Notes: generated by a model from the sequence alone, not told the origin. A stretch of DNA of 64,000 nucleotides from Marinococcus halotolerans DSM 16375 (GCF_000420725.1 NZ_ATVM01000011.1:35385-99384); one strand, 5' to 3'; shown: positions 27,453 through 36,513, numbered from the stretch's first letter. Numbers and translations are program-made.

Positions 27453-27863
27453 ATGCGGCTATTAAAAAGTTTGGCAGCAGTCGCAGCGGCTGGCATGCTG
27501 CTGTTTGCATCCGCCTGTGGAAACGAGGCAGAGGGAGCAGAACAATGGATCACAGAGCTTGAAGACAACGGACTTTCCATGCAGGAGACAGAAGAAAATC
27601 CTGAAGCCCCAGTATCAATGAATCAGGAAAGCGAGATATGGAAGGAAGACAGCACGAATACAAAGGTAGCGGTTTATGAGTTTGATTCCCGGGATGCGGC
27701 TGCCAAGGCAGAAGAACAGTTTCAGCAGGAAGTGACTGAAACTGGCGGGTGGGAAAATGTTTCCTACCGGACGTCCGTTTCAGGCTCTATGTTTCTATAC
27801 GCTTATAATGAAGATTCCTACGCTTTCTCAGCATTCATGGATAAGGTCTCATTTCCGTCTTAA
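27453..27863 (+). CDS. Small predicted lipoprotein, unknown function
   Basis: The 136-residue protein has a basic N-terminus and hydrophobic helix ending in the lipobox FASAC (Cys22). It is therefore predicted to be anchored to the outer face of the membrane. The mature part is acidic, with a repeated alpha/beta pattern (KVAVYEFDSRDAAAKAEEQF) and a C-terminal SGSMFLYAYNED segment. Start ATG 27453 follows GGGAGGAGGAGC; the frame begins at a TTG that overlaps this site. It is monocistronic with its own terminator. No family is recognised. Confidence 0.8.
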   Translation: MRLLKSLAAVAAAGMLLFASACGNEAEGAEQWITELEDNGLSMQETEENPEAPVSMNQESEIWKEDSTNTKVAVYEFDSRDAAAKAEEQFQQEVTETGGWENVSYRTSVSGSMFLYAYNEDSYAFSAFMDKVSFPS

Positions 27864-27878
27864 CAGAAATATGAAGCG

Positions 27879-27909
27879 CCGGCTCTGCCTTTTAGGCAGG
27901 CCGGTTTTT
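27879..27909 (+). terminator. Rho-independent terminator
   Basis: CCGGCTCTGCC pairs with GGCAGGCCGG (one bulge), followed by five T. Confidence 0.8.
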
Positions 27910-27984
27910 GTTTATGAAAATTTTAGGAAAAAATGAAAGGCACATTGACATTTAGAACCGTGATGATAGAATAATAGTGTAATT

Positions 27985-28003
27985 GATAATGAATATCATT
28001 AAT
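27985..28003. promoter_or_regulatory. Fur box upstream of the siderophore importer
   Basis: GATAATGAATATCATTAAT matches the 19-bp Fur consensus GATAATGATWATCATTATC at 17 positions. It lies about 50 bp before the first permease gene, which indicates iron repression. Confidence 0.88.
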
Positions 28004-28052
28004 GATTAGATGTGGAACGACGCAATTATTCCCGGAAATGAAGTGTTTAAAG

Positions 28053-29006
28053 ATGAAGTGGTGGTACTTACTTGTTCTTCTCGTTCTTCTTTCGGCAGGC
28101 TCTATGTTTATCGGCGTTCAGACAGTGTCGGTGCAGGGGCTGATGGCAGGAAATGAAGACGAATGGCGCACATTGACATCGAGCCGTATACCGCGGCTCC
28201 TTAGTATTATTATGGCTGGCATGGGCATGGCTATCTGCGGATTGATTATGCAGCAGCTTAGCCGGAACCGGTTTGTTTCTCCAACTACAGCCGGAACGAT
28301 GGATTCGGCCCGATTTGGTATTTTAGTGGCTATGATCTGGTTCGGTGGAGCCACGCCGCTGCTCCGGACGGGGGTAGCTTTTTTATTTGCTCTTATCGGT
28401 ACGTTTATTTTTATGACAATTTTGGAACGGGTGAAATTTAAAGACCCTATTTTTATTCCATTGGTAGGGCTCATGTTTGGAAACATTGTAGGCTCGATAA
28501 CGACGTTTTTTGCCTTGAAATATGATGTTGTGCAAAACATGTCAGCCTGGCTGCAGGGGGATTTTTCACTAATTGTAAACGGGCAGTATGAACTTCTGTA
28601 CGTCAGCCTTCCGCTTATTTTCATAGCTTACATATTTGCGGGCCGGTTTACGATCGCCGGCATGGGAGAAGAATTTGCGGTGAATCTTGGGTTGAATTAC
28701 CGTACAGTCGTCAATCTGGGCATTACTATTGTTGCTGCTGTGACGGCGGTCGTTATATTAACAGTAGGAACCATCCCGTTTTTAGGTCTCGTAGTACCAA
28801 ATATTGTGGCGATCTATCTGGGGGACAATCTGCAGAAAACGCTGATTCATACTGCGCTGCTTGGAGCCGTATTCGTGCTTGTCTGTGATATTTTTGGGCG
28901 CCTGATTGTTTTTCCGTACGAAGTGCCTATCGGTTTAACCGTGGGTGTACTTGGCAGTTTCTTGTTCCTCTATATGCTGATGAGGAGGAAGAAATATGCG
29001 TTTTAA
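28053..29006 (+). CDS. yclN: Siderophore ABC transporter permease (YclN-like)
   Basis: This FecCD-type inner-membrane permease has about nine membrane helices. It follows B. subtilis YclN, part of the petrobactin importer YclNOPQ, through landmarks such as SRIPRLLSIIMAGMGMAICG, MQQLSRNRFVSPTTAGTMD and YDVVQNMSAWLQGDFSL. The C-terminal end has the ATPase-contact region PFLGLVVPNIV. ATG 28053 (MKWWYLLVLL) aligns with the family start. An upstream ATG at 28002 lies within the Fur box and is rejected, although the ribosome-binding site before 28053 is weak. It overlaps the second permease gene by 11 bp. Confidence 0.92.
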   Translation: MKWWYLLVLLVLLSAGSMFIGVQTVSVQGLMAGNEDEWRTLTSSRIPRLLSIIMAGMGMAICGLIMQQLSRNRFVSPTTAGTMDSARFGILVAMIWFGGATPLLRTGVAFLFALIGTFIFMTILERVKFKDPIFIPLVGLMFGNIVGSITTFFALKYDVVQNMSAWLQGDFSLIVNGQYELLYVSLPLIFIAYIFAGRFTIAGMGEEFAVNLGLNYRTVVNLGITIVAAVTAVVILTVGTIPFLGLVVPNIVAIYLGDNLQKTLIHTALLGAVFVLVCDIFGRLIVFPYEVPIGLTVGVLGSFLFLYMLMRRKKYAF

Positions 29007-29952
29007 TTGGAAGATTATAGGACTGGCTGTTTTGTCGCTGATCCTCGCCGTTATCTTTATGTTTACAGATGCAGGAGGCAACTGGGATTATGTTTTGCAG
29101 CACCGGGCAGAGAAACTTCTTGCGATGGTAATGACCGGCGGTGCGATTGCCTTTTCCACTGTCATTTTTCAAACGATTACGAATAACCGGATTTTAACAC
29201 CCAGTATTATCGGTCTTGATTCGTTGTATATTTTGCTGCAGACGGCGCTTGTCTTCTTTTTCGGTTCTACGTCGGCAATTGTAATTAACGGACCGCTGAA
29301 CTTTTTTGTCTCGCTTGCCCTGATGCTCGGGTTTGCCGTTATTCTTTACTACTTTTTGTTTCAGGGGGAGCAGCAGGATATTTTCTTTCTGCTTCTCGTT
29401 GGAATTGTATGTGGAACGTTGTTTAGCAGCATTTCTACGTTTTTACAGGTCCTCATATCACCAGACGAGTTTTTGACGATTCAGGATAATATGTTTGCAA
29501 GCTTTAATAATGTGAATTCAAGCATTCTCGGCATTTCTGTAGTGGTGTTTGTGCTGCTGTTTATTTACTCCTTGTCTTTTATGAAATATTTAAACGTTCT
29601 TTCCCTCGGAAAGGACCAGGCGGTGAATCTGGGAGTGCCATATAAGTATGCGGTGAAGCGGCTGCTTGTTATTGTGGTTTTGTTTATTTCCATTGCCACC
29701 GCGCTTGTCGGGCCGATTACGTTTTTAGGCCTGCTTGTAGCTAACGTCGCTTATGAACTGATGAAGGATTACCGGCACAGCGTGCTGCTTGCAGCCGCTG
29801 CGCTTGCAGCTGCAGCGTTTTTAATCGGCGGCCAGCTGCTTGTTGAGCGGGTGCTTGGTTTTAACACAGCAATCAGCGTCATTGTGAACTTTATCGGAGG
29901 CATTTACTTTATCTATCTGTTATTAAGGGGGAACAAAGCATGGTCCAGGTAA
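28996..29952 (+). CDS. yclO: Siderophore ABC transporter permease (YclO-like)
   Basis: This is the second FecCD-type permease, 318 residues with about nine helices. Landmarks are GGAIAFSTVIFQTITNNRIL, TPSIIGLDSLYILLQTALVF, VLSLGKDQAVNLGV and the coupling loop PITFLGLLVANVAYELM. It pairs with the preceding permease to form the heterodimeric channel. GAGGAGGAAGAAAT precedes ATG 28996, which lies inside the previous gene. Its end overlaps the ATPase gene by 13 bp. The chain of overlaps indicates one Fur-controlled operon. Confidence 0.93.
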   Translation: MRFNWKIIGLAVLSLILAVIFMFTDAGGNWDYVLQHRAEKLLAMVMTGGAIAFSTVIFQTITNNRILTPSIIGLDSLYILLQTALVFFFGSTSAIVINGPLNFFVSLALMLGFAVILYYFLFQGEQQDIFFLLLVGIVCGTLFSSISTFLQVLISPDEFLTIQDNMFASFNNVNSSILGISVVVFVLLFIYSLSFMKYLNVLSLGKDQAVNLGVPYKYAVKRLLVIVVLFISIATALVGPITFLGLLVANVAYELMKDYRHSVLLAAAALAAAAFLIGGQLLVERVLGFNTAISVIVNFIGGIYFIYLLLRGNKAWSR

Positions 29953-30698
29953 TGAATGTAACAAAAAAGTATGAGGAAACACCGGTCGTAAACGATGTAT
30001 CCGTGACAATTAAACAGGGGCAGATTACCTCATTCATCGGGCCAAACGGCGCTGGGAAAAGTACGCTGCTTTCAATGATCAGTCGTTTAATCGCCAAGGA
30101 CGCGGGCGAAGTGAGAATCGGGGATAAAGACATTACGAAAACAAAAAGCCGGGAGCTGGCGAAGAAACTGGCGATCTTAAAACAGTCCAACGAAATGAAT
30201 GCCCGGCTGACCGTCCGTGAATTAATCTCTTTTGGCCGGTTTCCCTATTCCCAGGGACGCCTGAGCGCGGAAGACTGGGAGCATGTGGATCAGGCTATTG
30301 ATTATATGGAGCTTGGGAGCATGCAGGATTCTTTTATTCACCAGCTGAGCGGCGGCCAGCGGCAGCGGGCCTTCATCGCAATGGTGATTGCCCAGGACAC
30401 CGACTACATTCTGCTCGATGAGCCGCTGAACAATCTGGATATGAAGCATTCCGTGCAGATCATGAAAGTGCTCCGGCGTTTAGTGAAAGACATGGGCAAA
30501 ACTGTTCTCCTGGTTATTCATGATATCAATTTCGCTTCCTGTTACTCCGATGACATTGTCGCTTTGAAAAATGGGCACATCGTGGCCCAGGGTACAACCG
30601 AAGAGATGATGGCATCAGAAGTGCTCACAGATATCTACGAAATGGATATGCCGATCTGTCGTATTAACGACCAGAAAATCTGTGTTTACTTTACGTAA
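29940..30698 (+). CDS. yclP: Siderophore ABC transporter ATP-binding protein (YclP-like)
   Basis: This 252-residue ABC ATPase powers iron-siderophore import. Walker A is GPNGAGKST (about 34-42), the Q-loop is LKQSNEMNARLTV, the signature is LSGGQRQR, Walker B is YILLDEPLNNLD, and the switch histidine is in VIHDINFASCY. The family is FecE/FepC, best matched by YclP. ATG 29940 overlaps the permease gene. 104 bp separate it from the binding-protein gene, which has its own strong ribosome-binding site. Confidence 0.95.
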   Translation: MVQVMNVTKKYEETPVVNDVSVTIKQGQITSFIGPNGAGKSTLLSMISRLIAKDAGEVRIGDKDITKTKSRELAKKLAILKQSNEMNARLTVRELISFGRFPYSQGRLSAEDWEHVDQAIDYMELGSMQDSFIHQLSGGQRQRAFIAMVIAQDTDYILLDEPLNNLDMKHSVQIMKVLRRLVKDMGKTVLLVIHDINFASCYSDDIVALKNGHIVAQGTTEEMMASEVLTDIYEMDMPICRINDQKICVYFT

Positions 30699-30802
30699 AC
30701 AAAGCCGCCAGCCCGTTGATACGGCGAAAGAGTAACAAAAGGAGGGAGCAAAGCACATCAGGCTGGGAATAGAAAAACAAATTATTCAGGGGGAATAGAA
30801 AA

Positions 30803-31819
30803 ATGAAAAAAAACAAATGGATGCTTGCGTCAACCGCAGTACTGGGAACAGCTTTTATTGCTGCATGCGGAGCCGATAATTCAGAATCATCAACTGCGGA
30901 GGGCGAAAACAGCGGCAGCTCCAGTGAAGAAAAAACCAGTGAAGATAAGGGAGAGAAAAGCAGTGGTGAAGTGACCGTAGAGCATGAGCTGGGTGAAACA
31001 ACGGTGCCTGAAGATCCGGAAAATGTTGTCGTGTTTAATTACGAAATGCTCGAAACGCTGGATGAACTTAATGTAGGTGTAAATGGTGTAGCCCAGGAAT
31101 CGCTTCCTTCGTACCTGGATGATTACAGCAGCGATGAATACGAAAACATTGGAAGCTTAAAAGAACCCGATTTTGAAGCAATCAATGCCATGGAGCCTGA
31201 TGTTATTATCATTTCAGGGCGCCAGAGCGAGGCCTACGAAGAACTGAGTGAGATTGCCCCGACTGTTTATACAGCAGTGGATACTGAAAATTACATGGAG
31301 TCGTTTGACAGCAACATGGAAATGATCGGGGAGATTTTCCAAAAAGAAGATCAGGTACAGGAGAAGGTAGATGAGCTTCATACCCGCATTGACGATTTAA
31401 AAGAAACGACTGAAGATGCAGGTCCCTCTCTGGTGACGCTTGTAAACGATGGTTCCTTGAGTGTTTACGGTGAAGGCTCCCGCTTTGGGCTTATTCATGA
31501 CGTGTTCGGTGTACCGGCAGCAGATGAAAATATCGAGTCTTCCACGCACGGACAGAGCGCTTCCTATGAATACTTAGCCGAGGAAGATCCAGAGCACCTC
31601 TTCGTAGTGGACCGCAGTGCGGTAGTCAGTCAGGGCGGAGAAGAACAGTCAGCTGCTGAAACGCTTGACAATGATATTGTAAATGAAACAGAGGCAGCTC
31701 AGAATGATAATATTCATTATTTGGACCCGGAATACTGGTATCTATCCGGTGGCGGGCTGCAGTCGATGGATGAAATGATTACAGAAATTGAAGAAGCAGT
31801 GGCTTCGTCCGAAGAATAA
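30803..31819 (+). CDS. yclQ: Siderophore-binding lipoprotein (YclQ-like)
   Basis: This is the extracellular substrate-binding protein of the importer, 338 residues. The signal peptide ends in the lipobox FIAAC (Cys22). A Ser/Glu-rich linker (about 25-55) is followed by a class III two-lobe fold. Landmarks are NVVVFNYEMLETLDEL, IGSLKEPDFEAINAMEPDVII, VSVYGEGSRFGLIHDVFG-type SVYGEGSRFGLIHDVFG, and DPEYWYLSGGG. These match B. subtilis YclQ, which binds petrobactin and its photoproduct. Substrate identity here is inferred from family only. A bidirectional terminator follows. Confidence 0.93.
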   Translation: MKKNKWMLASTAVLGTAFIAACGADNSESSTAEGENSGSSSEEKTSEDKGEKSSGEVTVEHELGETTVPEDPENVVVFNYEMLETLDELNVGVNGVAQESLPSYLDDYSSDEYENIGSLKEPDFEAINAMEPDVIIISGRQSEAYEELSEIAPTVYTAVDTENYMESFDSNMEMIGEIFQKEDQVQEKVDELHTRIDDLKETTEDAGPSLVTLVNDGSLSVYGEGSRFGLIHDVFGVPAADENIESSTHGQSASYEYLAEEDPEHLFVVDRSAVVSQGGEEQSAAETLDNDIVNETEAAQNDNIHYLDPEYWYLSGGGLQSMDEMITEIEEAVASSEE

Positions 31820-31820
31820 T

Positions 31821-31860
31821 AAAAAATAGTCACGCGCCATCAGGCACGTGACTATTTTTT
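31821..31860. terminator. Bidirectional terminator
   Basis: AAAAAATAGTCACG pairs with CGTGACTATTTTTT. It ends both yclQ and the convergent bdbC, whose stop codon lies within it. Confidence 0.9.
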
Positions 31861-32256
31861 ACGTACAGCGATAACCAAAAGAGCGATGGAAATGATCAAA
31901 AACGCCGTGAATGAAAGAAGAGGAATAGTAATAAACCCGAGCCACTGCGCGGACTGATCGGAACAGGAAACCGCGCCGGTGCATTCCGCGGCCTGCTGCA
32001 GTACTGGAAGCTTTTGATACAGATAATGGTAGCCTGCAAGCAGCATGCCTGGGACAGCAAGAGGGAGCGCATACCATATGACCTGCCGCTCCCCGCGGAA
32101 AATAGCAATGCCTAAAATAACCGCGAGCGGGTACATAAGAATGCGCTGGTACCAGCAAAGCTCACAGGGTGTATAGCCTAAAATTTCGCTGAACGATAAG
32201 CTGCCGAGCGTAGCGATAATGGCCACCAGCCAGGCCGCACTTAATGAGCGGTCCAT
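31852..32256 (-). CDS. bdbC: Disulfide bond formation protein BdbC (DsbB family)
   Basis: This four-helix membrane quinone reductase re-oxidises the partner thiol oxidase BdbD. The 134-residue protein has the first redox pair Cys31/Cys34 in YTPCELCWYQRILMYP. The second pair is Cys92 and Cys98 in AAECTGAVSCSD, in the second extracytoplasmic loop. It starts 5 bp after bdbD ends, so the two form one operon. The last codons overlap the terminator shared with yclQ. Confidence 0.95.
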   Translation of the reverse strand: MDRSLSAAWLVAIIATLGSLSFSEILGYTPCELCWYQRILMYPLAVILGIAIFRGERQVIWYALPLAVPGMLLAGYHYLYQKLPVLQQAAECTGAVSCSDQSAQWLGFITIPLLSFTAFLIISIALLVIAVRKK

Positions 32257-32261
32257 AGACG

Positions 32262-32948
32262 TTATTCCCCTGCCTCTTCTTCAATCATGTCGAGCAGCTC
32301 CTGGTAGCTGTCACCTTTAAACAATTCTCCGTTCACAAATACGGAAGGGGTGCTGTTTACACCAAGGTCTTCGGCCATGGAACGGTCATTCTCCACGTTT
32401 TCTTCATAGGTGCCGTTTTCAAAAGCCTCAACCACTGTCGTTACTTCTTCTTCGGAAACAGTCTCCTGGAGCAGCTCCGTCAGACGCTCCTGGTCAAAGT
32501 AGTTGCCGCCTTCGTTCTGCGGCTGATTGGCAAACAGCGCATCATGGAAATCCCAGAAGGCTTTATCCCCGAGTTCACCGTAAACGGCTTCACTGAATTC
32601 TGCCGCTGTAGTGGAATCTTCACTTAGAAATGGGTAATGAACGTAATGGAAAGCGGCATCGCCGGAATCGATAAACTGGGATTCGATTTCAGGAACAACA
32701 GATTCATGAAAATCTTTACACGCTGGGCATTTATAGTCCCCAAATTCAACGACCGTCGCCGGGGCCTCCTCGTCCCCTTTAAGCGGCTGGCCGCTTGTAT
32801 CAATACTTTCTCCACTGCCATTGCCGGAATTATTACTGCTGCCGCCGCTGAAATTTCCGACGAGAATAATAGCGAGCAAAATCACAGCTATAACGGCTAC
32901 AATGGCTGCGAATGTACGGCCGGAACTCGGCCTTGGTTTTTTGGACAT
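32262..32948 (-). CDS. bdbD: Thiol-disulfide oxidoreductase BdbD (DsbA family)
   Basis: BdbD introduces disulfide bonds into exported proteins. The 228-residue protein has an N-terminal membrane anchor (about 12-32) and a Gly/Ser/Asn linker. The DsbA-like domain has the active site Cys74-Pro-Ala-Cys77 in FGDYKCPACKDFH and the cis-Pro loop NSTPSVFVNGE. The frame is open upstream to 33008, but AAAGGAGTACCCT fixes ATG 32948 (reverse). A promoter with TTGAGT and TAAATT lies about 60 bp upstream on the reverse strand. It is co-transcribed with bdbC. Confidence 0.95.
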   Translation of the reverse strand: MSKKPRPSSGRTFAAIVAVIAVILLAIILVGNFSGGSSNNSGNGSGESIDTSGQPLKGDEEAPATVVEFGDYKCPACKDFHESVVPEIESQFIDSGDAAFHYVHYPFLSEDSTTAAEFSEAVYGELGDKAFWDFHDALFANQPQNEGGNYFDQERLTELLQETVSEEEVTTVVEAFENGTYEENVENDRSMAEDLGVNSTPSVFVNGELFKGDSYQELLDMIEEEAGE

Positions 32949-33067
32949 AGGGTACTCCTTTCGTGCCTGTGCTGTATATGTATCAAATGTAGCGATCAGT
33001 ACCTTCATAATTTACCATAAATTGTTGGAAACTCAAGTGCCTGCAGTAAACTGCTGAAAAGAAAGAG

Positions 33068-33086
33068 AACTGCCTAAAAAGGCAGC
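33068..33086 (-). terminator. Weak terminator-like hairpin after ilvD
   Basis: CTGCC and GGCAG arms enclose TTTTTA, and only a mixed T/C run follows on the reverse strand. Confidence 0.4.
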
Positions 33087-33097
33087 TCCCGTAAAAT

Positions 33098-34792
33098 TTA
33101 TAAATCTGCGTCTGTGACGGCTCCTTTAGCACTCGAAGAAACGAGTTTAGCGTATTTAGCAAGAGCTCCGCGTTTTTCCGGGAGATCCGGGGCCTCCCAG
33201 GCGTTCCGGCGCTTTTCAAACTCTTCATCGGAAATATGGAGGTTGATCTCCTGCGTGTCGCTGTCAATGGAGATGGTATCCCCGTTCTCAAGCAGGCCGA
33301 TCGGGCCGCCGACGCTTGCCTCAGGCGCAACGTGTCCGATAACGAAACCATGCGAGCCTCCGGAAAAACGACCGTCAGTCATAAGAGCTACTTTACCGCC
33401 GAGGCCGCGGCCGACGATCATGGAAGTAACAGAAAGCATCTCCGGCATGCCCGGGCCGCCCTGTGGGCCGACGTAACGGATAACGAGCACGTCCCCCTCG
33501 ACAATATCTCCGTCCATGATGGCCTTTGTGGCCGATTCTTCGCTGTTAAATACTTTTACCGTACCTTCGAACCGGCTGATCTTCTGACCGGAGAGCTTGA
33601 TCACAGAGCCTTCCGGAGCGACATTTCCTTTTAAAACGACAAGCGGGCCTGTCTTTTTAAACGGTTCAGCCAGAGGGCGGATAACTTCCTGCCCCTCCTT
33701 CAGGGAAGGCACAGCGTCAAGGTTTTCTGCAAGCGTCTTGCTCGTTACCGTAAGACAGTCGCCGTGCAGCAGTCCTTCCTCATGGAGAAGCTTCATGACG
33801 GCCGGCACACCGCCGATTTCATAAAGATCCTGCATAACGTACTTGCCGCTCGGTTTCAAATCTGCAATATGAGGAACGTTCTGGCGGACACGTTCAAAAT
33901 CGTCATAGGACAGGTCCACGTCTGCCGAATGAGCAATCGCGAGAAGGTGTAAAAACGCGTTAGTGGAGCCGCCAAGCGCCATAACAACCGTAATGGCATT
34001 TTCGAACGCCTTTTTCGTCATAATATCTTTTGGAAGAATGTTATTTTCAAGCAGCTCGATGGTTAATTCTCCGGCCTGCCTGCACTCGGTTTCTTTGTAT
34101 TCGTAAATTGCAGGTGTGGAGGAAGAACCGGGAATGCTCATGCCAAGCGCTTCCACCGCAGCAGCCATCGTATTGGCTGTATACATACCCCCGCAGGCAC
34201 CGGCGCCCGGGCAGGCATTGCACTCCACCTGATGAAGCTCTTCGTCGCTGATCTGGCCGGTCTGATGCTGGCCAACAGCCTCGAAGGAAGAAACAATATC
34301 AATGTCTTTGCCATTTAATTTACCTGGCTGAATAGTTCCTCCGTAGACATACACAGAAGGAATGTTCATACGGGCCAGAGAAATGACGCAGCCTGGTGTT
34401 GTTTTATCACAGCCGCCGATCGCGACGACCCCGTCGAGACGTTCCGCATTGGTAACAGTTTCAATCGAGTCCGCAATGATTTCACGGCTTGGAAGAGAGT
34501 AATGCATGCCTTCATGTCCCATCGCAATTCCGTCGGATACGGTAATCGTGTTGAAAATGAGCGGTGCGCCCCCGTTGGTGGAAGCCCCCTGCTTTGCGTG
34601 GCGCGCAAGATTGTCGATATGTACGTTACACGGAGTAACCTCGCTCCACGTACTTGCAATGCCGATCATCGGTTTTTTAAAGTCGTCGTCCGTAAAACCG
34701 ACGGCCCTGAGCATTGCCCGGTTCGGAGCCCGGTTCGCTCCCTCGCTGATGGCTTTACTGCGGTTTCGTAAATCTTTTTCTGTTTTTCCCAT
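33098..34792 (-). CDS. ilvD: Dihydroxy-acid dehydratase
   Basis: It dehydrates 2,3-dihydroxy acids in valine, isoleucine and pantothenate synthesis. The 564-residue IlvD/Edd protein has the three iron-sulfur cysteines: Cys55 in TPCNVH, Cys128 in GGCDKTTPG and Cys200 in [14 protein letters not shown]. It also has [16 protein letters not shown] near the C-terminus. Start ATG 34792 (reverse) is 124 bp from a SigA promoter. It stands alone: no ilvB, ilvC or leu genes lie in the window. The leader was read for a T-box and none was recognised. Being a single unlinked gene is normal for ilvD in Bacillus. Confidence 0.97.
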   Translation of the reverse strand: MGKTEKDLRNRSKAISEGANRAPNRAMLRAVGFTDDDFKKPMIGIASTWSEVTPCNVHIDNLARHAKQGASTNGGAPLIFNTITVSDGIAMGHEGMHYSLPSREIIADSIETVTNAERLDGVVAIGGCDKTTPGCVISLARMNIPSVYVYGGTIQPGKLNGKDIDIVSSFEAVGQHQTGQISDEELHQVECNACPGAGACGGMYTANTMAAAVEALGMSIPGSSSTPAIYEYKETECRQAGELTIELLENNILPKDIMTKKAFENAITVVMALGGSTNAFLHLLAIAHSADVDLSYDDFERVRQNVPHIADLKPSGKYVMQDLYEIGGVPAVMKLLHEEGLLHGDCLTVTSKTLAENLDAVPSLKEGQEVIRPLAEPFKKTGPLVVLKGNVAPEGSVIKLSGQKISRFEGTVKVFNSEESATKAIMDGDIVEGDVLVIRYVGPQGGPGMPEMLSVTSMIVGRGLGGKVALMTDGRFSGGSHGFVIGHVAPEASVGGPIGLLENGDTISIDSDTQEINLHISDEEFEKRRNAWEAPDLPEKRGALAKYAKLVSSSAKGAVTDADL

Positions 34793-34916
34793 CGCTATGA
34801 CCCTCTCTCATGAAGTTTCGTCGCAGACAATGTGCATGACGGTTCGCGTGCTCCATACACAGCACGGGTATTTTTCTCTGCATATACAAATGTCTATCTA
34901 ACAAGGACTATCCACT

Positions 34917-34945
34917 ATCATACTAGGAATAGATGATTGTTTCAA
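34917..34945 (-). promoter_or_regulatory. SigA promoter of ilvD
   Basis: On the reverse strand TTGAAA (34945-34940) and TATGAT (34922-34917) are separated by 17 bp. The 124-nt leader contains a CGTGCT/AGCACG hairpin but no recognisable T-box. Confidence 0.75.
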
Positions 34946-35094
34946 CGTAACAGCGGCAGTGAATGAAAGTTATTTCTGACAAATGAAAGAATTAGTGTGG
35001 GAGATAACTTCACAGATAGATGGGAAAAGGAGGGGGAGTTTATTATGATATAGATAACCTATCTCCACTTAGGGGAGAAAATGGAGGGATAACG

Positions 35095-35295
35095 ATGAAG
35101 GAGCCAATTATATGGGCTGTGGCAATGTTGGTTGCGTTTCTCGCTCTGTTTTTAACGGGGACTCTGCAGCTGCAGGGATTCGAAAGTGTTATTATTCAAA
35201 TGATTGGCTTCAGCGGCATGGTGTTTGCGATTTTGTACAGTGTACTGCTGACACAGAAATCAAACGACGAAAAGGATCAGGCATTCAAACGGTGA
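35095..35295 (+). CDS. Small two-helix membrane protein, unknown function
   Basis: The 66-residue protein has two membrane segments (about 4-23 and 29-48) and a charged tail (QKSNDEKDQAFKR). Start ATG 35095 follows GGAGGGATAACG; the frame is open upstream but has no second ribosome-binding site. It lies between ilvD (divergent) and ectD (convergent). No family is recognised. Confidence 0.7.
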   Translation: MKEPIIWAVAMLVAFLALFLTGTLQLQGFESVIIQMIGFSGMVFAILYSVLLTQKSNDEKDQAFKR

Positions 35296-35325
35296 GTGAA
35301 GACCGACATTATAATGAAAAGCATG

Positions 35326-35360
35326 AAAAAAAGCATCCGGAAAAAACCGGATGCTTTTTG
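35326..35360. terminator. Bidirectional terminator
   Basis: AAAAAAGCATCCGG pairs with CCGGATGCTTTTT around six A. It ends ectD and the small membrane protein gene. Confidence 0.92.
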
Positions 35361-35364
35361 TGTC

Positions 35365-36303
35365 TTATTTTGCAGAAGTGGAAGTTCTGTGCGAAAGACG
35401 ATCCGAGCTTGGCTTGATCGCGGAAGTGTCCTGGCGGTTGGCCAGAAATTCCGGGCGCGGCTCCTGGCCGCTGAACGGATCCACGAGCTTGTTTTCCACC
35501 GAGTTGAACACGAAGAACACGTTGCTGCGCGGGTACGGCGAGATGTTGCCGGCCGAGCCGTGCATCGTGTTGCAGTCAAAGAAGAGCACCGAGCCCGCCG
35601 GGCCGGTCGCGCGGTCAATCTGGCCGCCGGCCTGCTCCGTGAGCCATTCCATGCTTTCGTTGTCCGGCACACCGGTCTCCTGCTTTTTCAGCGACTGCTT
35701 GAAGTTGTCCTCCGGCGTGGTGCCCGGGCAGGATACGTACCATTTCTGCGAGCCGGGGATCAGCATGAGCGGGCCGTTGAACTCGTAGTTGTCCGTCAGA
35801 ATGATCGAGCAGCTGAGCGCACGCATGTCCGGCATGCCGTCCTCCATGTGCCAGGTTTCAAAATCCGAATGCCAGTAGAACTCCTTACCTTTAAAGCCTG
35901 GCTTAAAGTTTATCCGGGACTGCATCATATACACCTGGCTGCCGAGAATCTGCTGGGCGGCTTTCACAATGCGTTCGTTTTTGGCGAGCATTTCAAAGAA
36001 CCCGCTGTCCTTGTGGATTTCGAAGACGGAGCGGACTTCGTTGCTGTTCGGCTCCTTGATCACGTCGGGCGCGTCGCGCTCCTCGTTGCGCTTCATCGTT
36101 TCGCGGAGCTCGTCTTTCATCATCTCGACTTCCTCATCGGTAAACAGCTTCTGGAGCATGAGGTAGCCGTTCTCGTCGTAAAAGTCCAGTTCCTTCTGCT
36201 GCAACGGGCCATCATAGCCGGCGTTTCCGTGGACTACCGGATCCTTCCGGTTCATGATTTCCTTATGATCGCCTTGTCTGGATGGATATTTATCGACTGC
36301 CAT
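35365..36303 (-). CDS. ectD: Ectoine hydroxylase EctD
   Basis: This non-heme Fe(II)/2-oxoglutarate dioxygenase converts ectoine to 5-hydroxyectoine, a compatible solute. The 312-residue protein carries the EctD signature FYWHSDFETWHMEDGMP, with iron ligands His145 and Asp147. The third ligand His248 is in NTMHGSAGN, and the 2-oxoglutarate-binding Arg259 is in YPRSN. Start ATG 36303 (reverse) follows AAAGGAGGTATTTGGAACA. ectABC are not in the window, so substrate must come from elsewhere or from uptake. Much of the gene is GC-rich (117 of 180 bases at 35461-35640, 65%), unlike its neighbours. Confidence 0.97.
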   Translation of the reverse strand: MAVDKYPSRQGDHKEIMNRKDPVVHGNAGYDGPLQQKELDFYDENGYLMLQKLFTDEEVEMMKDELRETMKRNEERDAPDVIKEPNSNEVRSVFEIHKDSGFFEMLAKNERIVKAAQQILGSQVYMMQSRINFKPGFKGKEFYWHSDFETWHMEDGMPDMRALSCSIILTDNYEFNGPLMLIPGSQKWYVSCPGTTPEDNFKQSLKKQETGVPDNESMEWLTEQAGGQIDRATGPAGSVLFFDCNTMHGSAGNISPYPRSNVFFVFNSVENKLVDPFSGQEPRPEFLANRQDTSAIKPSSDRLSHRTSTSAK

Positions 36304-36333
36304 TGTTCCAAATACCTCCTTTATATTTTAACC

Positions 36334-36348
36334 AAGGATTAAATCCTT
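36334..36348. repeat. Inverted repeat in the ectD leader
   Basis: AAGGATT-A-AATCCTT is a perfect repeat located about 31 bp before the ectD start. It could be an operator or a leader hairpin. Confidence 0.5.
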
Positions 36349-36362
36349 AGTCAGTCAGACAC

Positions 36363-36387
36363 ATTCCCGGCTTAAAAAGGAATAAAC
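36363..36387 (-). promoter_or_regulatory. Possible SigB-type promoter of ectD
   Basis: On the reverse strand GTTTAT (36387-36382) and GGGAAT (36368-36363) are separated by 13 bp, close to the SigB pattern GTTTAA-N12-14-GGGTAT. It would place ectD under general or osmotic stress control. Confidence 0.35.
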
Positions 36388-36513
36388 ATTAGAAACGGAA
36401 AATTTTTAATAATTAAATAAGCAGGAAAACTTCTAAGCCGGATATGATGCGTATTGGACTCATATTAAAAAAATTCATTTTTTTTAAGCGCTAACTTCCC
36501 CTCTGGATCACTT

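Noticed and set aside
34793..34916. T-box riboswitch in the ilvD leader
   Set aside because: No T-box sequence (TGGNACCGCG-like), no specifier loop and no terminator were found in the 124-nt leader.
35296..36342. 348-codon forward frame antisense to ectD
   Set aside because: It is the mirror of the GC-rich ectD coding sequence, has no ribosome-binding site, no family resemblance, and spans the ectD terminator.
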